Shown here one piece after another: positions 1 to 6,307 of a DNA stretch of 8,167 nucleotides (position 1 is the first letter of the stretch; each line of letters starts with the position of its first letter). The stretch comes from an uncultured Saprospiraceae bacterium (lineage in GTDB: Bacteria > Bacteroidota > Bacteroidia > Chitinophagales > Saprospiraceae). The DNA lies in the NCBI GenBank assembly GCA_937864255.1, contig CALMIT010000372.1, forward strand, positions 1 to 8,167, in the 5' to 3' direction. The position numbers and the translations under genes are program-made. The notes below the pieces were generated by a model that worked only from the letters and a program-made list of their open reading frames with translations, was not told the origin of the DNA and ran no database searches.

Positions 1-271
1 TGGTGTCGGTCGGCGGCGTTGTACCCGAAGAATCCGGCCAGTAAGCGTTATTATCGTACGGCTGCTGGTATGATTGATTCAATTGATCTTGTTGCAGTTT
101 TTGGTTCCACTGATTGATTTGATTGTCCAAAAAATCGGGCTGCTGGGTGCTTTGGTTGTAATTATTATTGTAATCGTAATATTGATTGCCCTGATCATAG
201 CCGCCCTGGTTCATTTGAAATTTTTCGTAAGGCGACACGCCGCCCCGCAGTTCGTCCCAGTAGCGCCAGCG
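1..271 (-). pseudogene. Q/N-rich continuation of the 272-835 frame beyond an in-frame TAA (runs off the window)
   Basis: Directly after the TAA at 272-274 the same minus-strand frame stays open for 90 codons to the window edge. It opens with RWRYWDELRGG, which reads as ordinary protein. From about codon 19 to 75 it is low-complexity and rich in Gln, Asn and Tyr, with 28 Gln/Asn in 57 residues, followed by a Pro/Thr/Ser-rich stretch. The simplest reading is one longer exported protein interrupted by a nonsense mutation or a base-call error, since one substitution would turn TAA into Tyr, Gln, Lys, Glu or Leu. An alternative is a separate gene starting at the ATG at 214-212, but that would leave the protein-like RWRYWDELRGG segment unexplained. 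The other end of the frame is not visible. Function is unknown. Confidence 0.55.
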
Positions 272-835
272 TTAAGGCAGCACCAAGTGTTCCTGCAAGT
301 AAGAATCGGTGTACAATTTTGACTCCCGCTCCAGTTGTCCGAAATAGTCAATCAGTCCTTTGGTCAGCCCTATCATTTCGGTCACGAGCAAAAAAATGGC
401 GCTGCCGTCCACCTGGTTTTGAGAAAGATCGGCCAGCGGCTGCTGAAAATTCATGGCATAAAAATCCGCCAGTTCCTGCAATTTGTAGCGCAGTCCGTCC
501 GAGTACATTTCCGGAAATTCGCCGATGGATTTCAGCTTTTTGCGGTTCATAAAATCCTGCTTGATGGTCTCGATGATTTTGTTGGCGCGCTGGGCGGTCT
601 GATCGTAGGCGGCGCGCAGGCGGTACAGATCACTGCCCTGTATGCCCGGGCTGGTTTGCACGTTGATGACGGCGCTTTCGGCTTCTATGCGCAGGTCGTG
701 GTATTTGAGCATAAAATCCGTATTCAAAAACTTGGACAGCGCCGGAGCTACTTTTTTATTGGGCTGAGCGATAGCGTTTCCGCCGCAAAGAAGGAAAATC
801 AGTAACACCAAAAACAAATAACTTCTCTTTTCCAT
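272..835 (-). CDS. Exported protein of unknown function, probably the N-terminal part of a longer protein
   Basis: This 187-residue product starts at the ATG at 835-833, chosen because it places a typical signal peptide at the very N-terminus: MEKRS, a hydrophobic core over residues 6-18, and likely cleavage near AIA|Q at 22-23. The ATG 18 codons upstream would bury this signal. No lipobox is visible. The mature part is mostly predicted helical, with charged segments such as KIIETIKQDFMNRKKLKSIG and a moderately hydrophobic stretch IFLLVTEMIGLTKGLIDYFG. I recognise no domain. The stop is TAA at 272-274, and the same frame carries on with protein-like sequence beyond it, so this product may be a truncation. 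It lies divergent to the metalloprotease gene, with no operon partner visible. It probably acts in the periplasm or at the outer membrane. Confidence 0.75.
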   Translation of the reverse strand: MEKRSYLFLVLLIFLLCGGNAIAQPNKKVAPALSKFLNTDFMLKYHDLRIEAESAVINVQTSPGIQGSDLYRLRAAYDQTAQRANKIIETIKQDFMNRKKLKSIGEFPEMYSDGLRYKLQELADFYAMNFQQPLADLSQNQVDGSAIFLLVTEMIGLTKGLIDYFGQLERESKLYTDSYLQEHLVLP

Positions 836-901
836 AAAATTGATTTTTTGATTTTGAAGAAGTGTTTTGAAAAAGCAATCCGTGCCCATTTTTTAAAAAA
901 T

Positions 902-933
902 AAAAAAGCAGCCTGTGGGAGCGGCGGCTTTTT
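902..933 (-). terminator. Terminator-like hairpin in the divergent spacer
   Basis: AAAAAGC (903-909) pairs with GCTTTTT (927-933). After one A/G mismatch, GCC (911-913) pairs with GGC (923-925), leaving a 9-nt loop. Read on the minus strand, the stem is followed by a long T-rich run (902 down to 889), which fits an intrinsic terminator best. It sits about 65 bp upstream of the start codon at 835, where no gene needs terminating, so it could be a leader attenuator or the end of an unannotated small transcript. Confidence 0.45.
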
Positions 934-1042
934 GAAAGTACATGAAACGAAATCCACCTTATTTTTTGGGGCTGGTCGGGGTCTTTGAAAAATGAAAATT
1001 CAAACTTGCTTTTTGTGGTTGATTGCTTTCTTTGTCTGAATG

Positions 1043-1085
1043 TGTCGCGGGCAAAAAATCCGTACCCACAGCGACAAATTTTTTT
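1043..1085 (+). terminator. Inverted repeat followed by a T run, possible terminator or operator
   Basis: TGTCGC (1043-1048) pairs with GCGACA (1071-1076). Inside it GGG (1049-1051) pairs with CCC (1065-1067), with a 3-nt bulge on one side and a 13-nt loop. AATTTTTTT follows at 1077-1085, so on the plus strand it resembles a weak intrinsic terminator. It lies 117 bp upstream of the metalloprotease start. It could equally be a protein-binding inverted repeat. Confidence 0.3.
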
Positions 1086-1201
1086 ATCCGTTTTTAAAAG
1101 AAAAAATTCCACTTACTTTTAAGCCAGCAATTTTTCCCGCCCAAAGAGCAGTTTCGATTTTTAAAATTTTCAACCCTATTTATAACCTAAGCAACATCGT
1201 T

Positions 1202-2491
1202 ATGAAATCAATTTTCACACTTGCCGCACTGCTGTTGTGCGGACTTTTCGCCAAAGCGCAGCACTATTCTCCCTGCCTTTTTGAAAACGCCGTACAAGCT
1301 ATGGAAGCCGCGCACCCCGGCTACCGCTCCGCCGCCAAAAAAACTTACGACCGGCTAAACTCCGGCATCCAAAACCGCACGGATGAAATTTACACCGTGC
1401 AGGTAGTCGTACACGTCGTCTGGAAAGAAAACGATGAGAATATTCCGATGAGTCAGATAGAGGCGCAAATGGAAGAACTAAACCGCTGCTATCGCCGCCG
1501 CAATGCGGACACGATCAATATGCGCGCGGTTTTCCAGCCGGTGGCGGGCGATCCGCACATCGAATTTAATCTGGCGGAAGTACGCCGCGTCCAGACCAAC
1601 GCGCTTTTTGCGCCCACTTTTTCATTAACTGCCACGACCATGCCCGACGAAGTGAAGCAGAGCGACGAAGGCGGAAGCGACGCCGCCGATCCGGATCATT
1701 TTCTCAATATCTGGGTTTGTAAAATCCAGCCGCTGTCCATTTTTGGGCAGGAAAGTCCGATTTTGGGTTACGCTTATCCGCCGGCTGATCTCGACAATTG
1801 GCCCACCGGCTCGGAAGCGCCCTTTAAAAACCAGGAAGGCGTAGTGATTGATTTTCGTGCTTTCGGCAAAGGCTCTTTCACTGTGCCGGGCGTCGGCAGC
1901 CTGCCTATCGAGGGGCGCACGACCGTGCACGAAGTCGGACATTATCTCGGTTTGCGACATATCTCCGGCGACGGATTTTCAGGTCTGCTCGGCATTCCCG
2001 ACTGCGACGCCGACGATGGTTTGGCTGATACGCCGAACCAGGGTTTTCAAAGCCAGTTTGATTGCAATGCCGCCCAAAATACCTGCGACGAAGGCGCGGG
2101 AGATTTGCCCGACATGATTGAAAATTACATGGATTATTCGCGCGAAACCTGTCAGAATACTTTTACCAAAGGACAGGTGAATATTATGCGAAATGTGCTG
2201 GAAGGCCCGCGGCGCGGATTACTGGAAACTTCGTCGGTCGAAACGCCGCAGTTTGAGCAGTTTATTGAAATATCGCCGAACCCTTCAACCGCCCTTTTTT
2301 ACATCAAAACTCCGGCAGATATGGCGGTGAAAAATTTGCGCATAAGCGACGCGCTGGGCAGACAAATTGAACAGGTTTCAAATCCGGCGACCAATTTTAT
2401 TGACCTTTCGGCGCAGCCGCGTGGGGTTTACTGGTTGTCTTTTTATTTTGAAAATGGAAAAATGTCAAGCCGAAAATTGCTGAAGTTTTAA
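1202..2491 (+). CDS. Secreted pappalysin-like (M43) zinc metalloprotease with T9SS sorting domain
   Basis: This 429-residue protein is a secreted zinc endopeptidase. The start at 1202 is chosen because residues 1-20 form a signal peptide (MKSIFTLAALLLCGLFAKAQ); upstream in-frame codons are not protein-like. The catalytic motif HEVGHYLGLRH spans 243-253, with His243, His247 and His253 as zinc ligands and Glu244 as general base. The Met-turn is at ENYMDYS (307-313, Met310). Four cysteines between 268 and 317 probably form disulfides. This metzincin arrangement and size match the M43 cytophagalysin/pappalysin family. Residues about 355-429 begin with ISPNPS and end with SSRKLLKF, the pattern of a type A C-terminal sorting domain recognised by type IX secretion. 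The protein should cross the outer membrane and be released or anchored at the surface. Its substrate is unknown. It is monocistronic, with a terminator right after it. Confidence 0.93.
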   Translation: MKSIFTLAALLLCGLFAKAQHYSPCLFENAVQAMEAAHPGYRSAAKKTYDRLNSGIQNRTDEIYTVQVVVHVVWKENDENIPMSQIEAQMEELNRCYRRRNADTINMRAVFQPVAGDPHIEFNLAEVRRVQTNALFAPTFSLTATTMPDEVKQSDEGGSDAADPDHFLNIWVCKIQPLSIFGQESPILGYAYPPADLDNWPTGSEAPFKNQEGVVIDFRAFGKGSFTVPGVGSLPIEGRTTVHEVGHYLGLRHISGDGFSGLLGIPDCDADDGLADTPNQGFQSQFDCNAAQNTCDEGAGDLPDMIENYMDYSRETCQNTFTKGQVNIMRNVLEGPRRGLLETSSVETPQFEQFIEISPNPSTALFYIKTPADMAVKNLRISDALGRQIEQVSNPATNFIDLSAQPRGVYWLSFYFENGKMSSRKLLKF

Positions 2492-2515
2492 AATTTCAAA
2501 ACAATTCTAAAATAA

Positions 2516-2556
2516 AAAAACCTGAGCCGGTCCGTGTTTGGACCCCTCAGGTTTTT
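2516..2556. terminator. Bidirectional intrinsic terminator between convergent genes
   Basis: AAAAACCTGAG (2516-2526) pairs perfectly with CTCAGGTTTTT (2546-2556). Inside this stem GGTCC (2529-2533) pairs with GGACC (2540-2544), with small bulges between them and a 6-nt loop GTGTTT. The A run on one side and the T run on the other let it act for transcripts from both directions. It sits 24 bp after the metalloprotease stop and 30 bp after the stop of the convergent CARDB-like gene. Confidence 0.9.
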
Positions 2557-2586
2557 AATTTATAACCTAAAATCCTGCTTGAAATC

Positions 2587-3063
2587 TTACCTGATTTGAG
2601 TATTGTTACCCTGGTTGCAATCATCGTTTTGTGTATTGCCGTCTATATAGATGTCCGGATCATACACGATAAAAGCTTTCCATTGTGTGTTGGCGGCGAA
2701 TACCCCGGAATAATCGAGCGTAAGTACTGCTCCGGCGTTCAGGCGATTTCCGGGAAATGAACGGGAGGCTACCATTGCTCCGTTCCGGTAAATCTGAATT
2801 TGTTGCTGATTTGGGCCACTTATAAAGTGGTGGAAACCGATGTTTTTTACCACTACCTGGGCGCGGACATTTCCGCCGATTCTGTCCACTTTGAAGTCCA
2901 CGATGGCGGGGTCTTCGCATCCGCCGAGGATGTTGCCCGGATTGTTGATGCCCGGACCATTAATAATTCTCGGATTCACTTTAGTGACTCTCGGAAATTG
3001 CGCTTGAGCAATTGTAGCAAACAAGCAAGCAAAAACAACTAAACAAAATGTAGATTTTTTCAT
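2587..3063 (-). CDS. Small exported CARDB-like beta-sandwich protein
   Basis: This 158-residue protein has a clear signal peptide (MKKSTFCLVVFACLFATIAQ, cleavage near AQA|Q), which fixes the start at 3063; upstream in-frame codons are not protein-like. The mature part has a Pro/Asn/Gly-rich linker (22-48), then one domain beginning CEDPAIVDFKVDR and running through QVVVKNIGFHH, QIQIYRNG, an LNAGAVLTLDY strand and FIVYDPDIYIDGN, ending in NDDCNQGNN. The order of alternating strands, the V-KNIG step, and the terminal D-P-x-I-x-x-x-N...NN pattern resemble CARDB/APHP adhesion-type domains. Cys49 and Cys149 bracket the domain and could form a disulfide. No T9SS sorting tail is seen, so it is probably periplasmic. 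It lies 128 bp downstream of the TPR-CHAT gene on the same strand and may share its transcript. Its role is unknown. Confidence 0.82.
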   Translation of the reverse strand: MKKSTFCLVVFACLFATIAQAQFPRVTKVNPRIINGPGINNPGNILGGCEDPAIVDFKVDRIGGNVRAQVVVKNIGFHHFISGPNQQQIQIYRNGAMVASRSFPGNRLNAGAVLTLDYSGVFAANTQWKAFIVYDPDIYIDGNTQNDDCNQGNNTQIR

Positions 3064-3191
3064 GACGACTGTTTTTTTAAGGTTTGAAAAAAAATGTGTT
3101 ACGTCATCATGTGTCCCTGCCTGCCGAAACCGTACCCCGCTTTTGGAAAATTTTTTTTGGCAAAAAATCAAACACGCTGATAATCAATAAA

Positions 3192-6167
3192 TTAAACGCC
3201 TTTTTTTCTAAAATAAAAAAGCAAAAAACATAGCGGAATTATCAACAAAAGCCACCACCAACTGAGTGCCCGGCTGTCCGGCTGCAACGCGGCGGGATAA
3301 CCTGTCACCACCGGCGCTGCCCAATAAACCGGATGGGCTTCGTCATTTGTGTGGCTTTCTAAGTAGGCTAATTGCGCTTTTTGGAGTGCACTTTCCGGCG
3401 TTTCGCCTTTTTTTAAAATTTCAAAAAAGGAAGTAATCAGTTCCGAGTTGCGCGCGTCGTCCACGCTCCACAGCGTGGCGAGCAGACAGCGCGTACCCGC
3501 AAAGAAAAATCCGCGCGCCATGCCGAGCAGTCCTTCGCTGCGCCGCCACTCCCCCACCCCGCTTTCGCAGGCGCTCAATACTGCCAGATCAGCCTTCCAG
3601 TTTTGCGCGTACAAATCGCGGGCGTACAGCAATTCGTTATCGAGCGTGTCGCTTATTTCCGAAAAGGCAATCCAGGAATAATCGCCCGTGCGCGGATTTG
3701 CCTGTCCGTGGGTGGCGAGCAGCAGCAGGTTGTAGTTGCCGGCTATTTTCAAAAAAGTATCCAGCCGCGCCGCCGGACCGGACAACAGTCGCCCGCCAAA
3801 AAGATCAATGGCTGACTGCGCCTCCGTTTTATTGCGCCGCAGCTCTGCAAGTCCGTACAGGTTGTTTTTAAAATCGGGCGCCAGGGCGAGCATTTGCGCG
3901 CTGTTTTTGTGCCCGGGTTGTTTTTGCAATTCTTCCAGAAGCGTGGCGGAGGCGACGTAGCTGCAAGCATAATCGCGCAGCAGATATGGATGATTTTTAA
4001 AACGGTGCGGGTCTTTGGGCGGACTGCTCAGCAAAATTTCAAAAGGCAAAAAATGCAAAATGCCGTCGGGCACGATCACGAGTGCGGGCGGCAAATCGGT
4101 TTTTTGCAAAACAGGCGCTATCAATTTTTGGTACAGCAAATAAGCCGTCTCGTTGTAATCGCGGATGGCTTTTTCCAGCGTCGCGCCGCTGCTGCGCGGA
4201 TAGGCTTCCACGCTTTCGCGCAATTGCATGACCAGTCGTTCGAGTGGAAAATCTTTTTTGATTTCCAGCACCCCGGTTTTTTCTTTTTGTACGACGATGA
4301 TGAAAATGTGCTCGCTACCGATGAAATATTCGAGCAGCGCCTGCCCACTTTTTAAAAGCGATTTTTGGACGGCGGCGAGCGGCGTTGTGGCGAGACTATA
4401 TTTGAGGCGAAAGTATTCGGGATAATTTTTTTCGATGTCGCGGATCAGTTGCTGCTGCGCCAGGCGGGTTTCGAGGTAGCCGCTTTCCGGCTGCCCGGAG
4501 CGGGCCTGGTTTTTTTCAAATAACAGTAATTGCTGCGCCAACTGTTGTTCTTTTTTTAAAAGGCTGTCGGGCACGCGGGCAAATTTTTCGGCATTCGCCT
4601 GCCGCACTGCGCGGAGCAATTGCCAGGACTTGTTTTTTTCGCTGACGAGGAAGATTTTTTCCAAAAAAGCATTTTGATTTTCTTTTTCAAAAAGGAAAAA
4701 ATTTGCCCGGATAGCCAGCTCTGAAATGCGGTAAAACAGATCATTTAAAGTCGTTGGAGCCGTATTGTCGCCTAAACCGCTTTGAATAGAATCTGCCAGG
4801 CTCATTGCCCGATCCAACAAATTTGCCGCTTGCCGCACATTTTCATGCGCCCCGCTTTCCAGCAAAAATTCGGCTTCCGTGCCGAGCAGATTTATCAGCA
4901 GCAGCCGGTCTGTTTTGTCGCCTTTTTTTTGCCACTCGACTTTTGTGCCGGCGAGAACGGCGTCGGCATTGACAAATTCTTTTCGCTTGCGGAGCGCGCG
5001 CGCGAGGTTTAGTCCGAAGCTTATTTTATCATTGCCCGCACTCAATTCCGCCGCTTTCTTAAAATAAATGGAGGCCCGCCGGTAGTCGTTTTTTGCCAGG
5101 TAACACAGCCCCATGTTGTTGTAAATTACCGGTTGCGCAGATTCTGCCGATGCATTTCGGAGGGTTTGGTCGAGCGCTTTTTGATACTGTTCGGCGGCTT
5201 TGTAAAATTCTTCATTTTTAAAATAGCAATTCGCGAGGTTGTTGTACATGCCGCCCAGATTTGGATCGTCGGGCGGGGTGAGTCGGATGGCGTTTTCGTG
5301 CTCGCGGCGGGCGGCTTCAAAATCCTGAACCTGTTGCAGGCAAAGTCCGATTTTGTCGTACAAAACAGCCGCCTGCGCAGCGGGAAAATTTCCCACTGAC
5401 AAGGCGCGGCGATAGTAGCGAAGCGCCTCGACGGGTTCATTTTTTTCAAAGTACAACTCGCCGATTGTACTAAAAAGCGCGAGCGTTTTCGGGTGTGCGG
5501 CGCCCAGTTTTTTTTCGCGTATCGGGAGCGCCTTTTGATAAAAATCCAGCGCCTGAGCGGGGTCTTGATTTTGGCGCGACAGGTTGGCGAGGTTGATGTA
5601 GCTGACGGCGAGATCGGGGTGATCGGGCGGCAAAACAGCCTGCCGGATTTTGAGCGCTTTTTGGTGCAATTCGATGGCGCGGGCGAGGTTGGGCAGGGCG
5701 CAGTTGCCGAGGTTGTTGTACGAATCTGCGACGTCGGGGTGATTTTCACCGAAGTAGTCCAGGCGGATTTTGAGCGCTTGTTCGTGCAGCGCTCGAGCAG
5801 GTTCGACGTCTCTTTTTTTAAAATAAATTTCGGCGGTATTGTTGAGACATTGCGCTTTCAGCGCCGGGTTTAGTTGCTCCGCGTTGGCCGGCACTTGGTA
5901 AAAAGCGAGCGCTTTTTCCGGCGCGCCCATGTCCGCAAAAATATTGCCCAACAAAATGGAGCACTCCACCTGCCGGTTGAGCGCGGACTGATTTTTAAAA
6001 ATCCGCAAAGCCTGCTCGGCTGCCTGCCTGCTTTCCGGAAATTGCGCCGAATCGTACAATTGCTGCGCTTTTTTCAATAAAGCGGCTGCCTGCAAGGTGT
6101 CGACGGTTTGTGCCTCGCAGAGTGCGCAAAAAATGCAAACCAGCCAAATCGAAAATTTCCATTTCAT
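3192..6167 (-). CDS. Exported, membrane-anchored TPR-CHAT caspase-like protease
   Basis: This 991-residue protein has a signal peptide (residues 1-19, cleavage near CEA|Q). Tetratricopeptide repeats fill about 24-375, including kinesin-light-chain-type units with H-P-D/K motifs (ENHPDVADSYNNLG, PDHPDLAVSYINLA, AAHPKTLALFSTIG). A helical linker covers about 380-590, and a CHAT (caspase HetF associated with TPRs) domain about 595-958. CHAT hallmarks are ALVIVPDGILHFLPFEIL (695-712), the catalytic His820 in LLLATHGQ, the catalytic Cys867 in LAVLSACESG, and HPVYWAAPVVTG (945-956). Both dyad residues are present, so it is probably an active cysteine peptidase. A C-terminal transmembrane helix (about 968-985) and a basic tail RKKGV predict type I topology, with repeats and protease outside the cytoplasm. 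It is divergent to a sigma factor and membrane-regulator pair, suggesting a signalling role. No CRISPR or gasdermin-like partner is visible. The substrate is unknown. Confidence 0.93.
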   Translation of the reverse strand: MKWKFSIWLVCIFCALCEAQTVDTLQAAALLKKAQQLYDSAQFPESRQAAEQALRIFKNQSALNRQVECSILLGNIFADMGAPEKALAFYQVPANAEQLNPALKAQCLNNTAEIYFKKRDVEPARALHEQALKIRLDYFGENHPDVADSYNNLGNCALPNLARAIELHQKALKIRQAVLPPDHPDLAVSYINLANLSRQNQDPAQALDFYQKALPIREKKLGAAHPKTLALFSTIGELYFEKNEPVEALRYYRRALSVGNFPAAQAAVLYDKIGLCLQQVQDFEAARREHENAIRLTPPDDPNLGGMYNNLANCYFKNEEFYKAAEQYQKALDQTLRNASAESAQPVIYNNMGLCYLAKNDYRRASIYFKKAAELSAGNDKISFGLNLARALRKRKEFVNADAVLAGTKVEWQKKGDKTDRLLLINLLGTEAEFLLESGAHENVRQAANLLDRAMSLADSIQSGLGDNTAPTTLNDLFYRISELAIRANFFLFEKENQNAFLEKIFLVSEKNKSWQLLRAVRQANAEKFARVPDSLLKKEQQLAQQLLLFEKNQARSGQPESGYLETRLAQQQLIRDIEKNYPEYFRLKYSLATTPLAAVQKSLLKSGQALLEYFIGSEHIFIIVVQKEKTGVLEIKKDFPLERLVMQLRESVEAYPRSSGATLEKAIRDYNETAYLLYQKLIAPVLQKTDLPPALVIVPDGILHFLPFEILLSSPPKDPHRFKNHPYLLRDYACSYVASATLLEELQKQPGHKNSAQMLALAPDFKNNLYGLAELRRNKTEAQSAIDLFGGRLLSGPAARLDTFLKIAGNYNLLLLATHGQANPRTGDYSWIAFSEISDTLDNELLYARDLYAQNWKADLAVLSACESGVGEWRRSEGLLGMARGFFFAGTRCLLATLWSVDDARNSELITSFFEILKKGETPESALQKAQLAYLESHTNDEAHPVYWAAPVVTGYPAALQPDSRALSWWWLLLIIPLCFLLFYFRKKGV
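5644..5779 (-). repeat. Internal TPR-encoding DNA repeat (two 16-bp copies, 120 bp apart)
   Basis: The plus-strand string CGGATTTTGAGCGCTT occurs at 5644-5659 and again at 5764-5779. Both encode the ALKIR helix end of successive TPR units in the CHAT protein (residues 131-135 and 171-175). The 120-bp period equals 40 codons, whereas the next unit (ALPIR, 213-217) follows after the usual 42. The first of these units therefore seems to have lost two residues in its inter-helix turn (NNLGNCALPNLARAIELHQ). Confidence 0.6.
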
Positions 6168-6307
6168 CGGAGCGCCCGTTTTCTTTTAATGCCGCGGATC
6201 GAAATCCTGCCGCCTTACAAAGTACAAAGATTGAAAAAACTAAATTTGCGGCGAGGCGCAATGGTTTTTCTTTTTGGGTACGTATTCGATTTTTAAAACA
6301 CTTGATT
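6168..6307. promoter_or_regulatory. Divergent promoter region between TPR-CHAT and sigma factor genes
   Basis: These 140 bp must carry the promoters for both the TPR-CHAT gene (start 6167, minus) and the sigma factor gene (start 6308, plus). A perfect 7-bp tandem repeat, TACAAAG twice, lies at 6216-6229. On the minus strand it reads CTTTGTACTTTGTA, giving two TTTG steps that could belong to a promoter for the CHAT gene or be an operator. A plus-strand -7 element is listed separately. Shared control of the two transcription units is plausible but inferred. Confidence 0.5.
6241..6248 (+). promoter_or_regulatory. Putative Bacteroidota -7 promoter element for the sigma factor operon
   Basis: TAAATTTG matches the Bacteroidota housekeeping -7 consensus TAnnTTTG exactly and lies 59 bp before the sigma factor ATG at 6308, in the right direction. 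No TTG or TTTG is found at the usual spacing for the -33 element, so this is a half-match only, and the true promoter may instead be recognised by the encoded sigma factor. Confidence 0.4.

Larger units (their letters stand above)
836..1201. other. Divergent intergenic spacer, AT-rich, with two inverted repeats
   Basis: This 366-bp stretch separates the start of the exported protein (835, minus) from the start of the metalloprotease (1202, plus). It is AT-rich with many A and T runs. Two hairpin-forming sequences lie inside it (902-933 and 1043-1085, listed separately). I found no exact TAnnTTTG promoter element on either strand. The open frames that cross it give Phe/Lys/Arg-rich translations without protein-like character, so I call no gene here. 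Promoters for both flanking genes should lie here but cannot be pinned down. Confidence 0.6.

Noticed and set aside
74..322. A plus-strand frame with a very hydrophobic Leu/Ile/Val-rich translation that looks like a membrane protein
   Set aside because: It is the complement of the Q/N-rich minus-strand frame: CAA and AAT codons read backwards give TTG and ATT. The hydrophobicity is an artefact.
756..1112. A 118-codon minus-strand frame across the divergent spacer
   Set aside because: Its translation is Phe/Lys/Arg/Ser-rich with no protein-like pattern, and it overlaps the signal peptide region of the real gene in another frame.
1179..2570. The 12-mer TTTATAACCTAA occurring at 1179-1190 and 2559-2570, flanking the protease gene like direct repeats
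   Set aside because: The copies are short and AT-rich, no mobile-element gene lies between them, and the second lies next to the terminator; coincidence is the better explanation.
3894..4355. A 153-codon plus-strand frame antisense to the CHAT gene
   Set aside because: It mirrors the real gene's codon structure; the opposite strand shows clear CHAT motifs in frame.
5126..5749. A 207-codon minus-strand frame in another phase of the TPR region
   Set aside because: Its Thr/Pro/Ser/Arg-rich translation is an off-frame reading of the TPR repeats, which are intact in the main frame, so it is not a frameshifted gene.
3192..6167. A Craspase-like (type III-E CRISPR) or gasdermin-activating CHAT system
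   Set aside because: There is no CRISPR array, Cas effector, Csx30-like or gasdermin-like gene in the window, and the CHAT protein is predicted to be exported and membrane-anchored.
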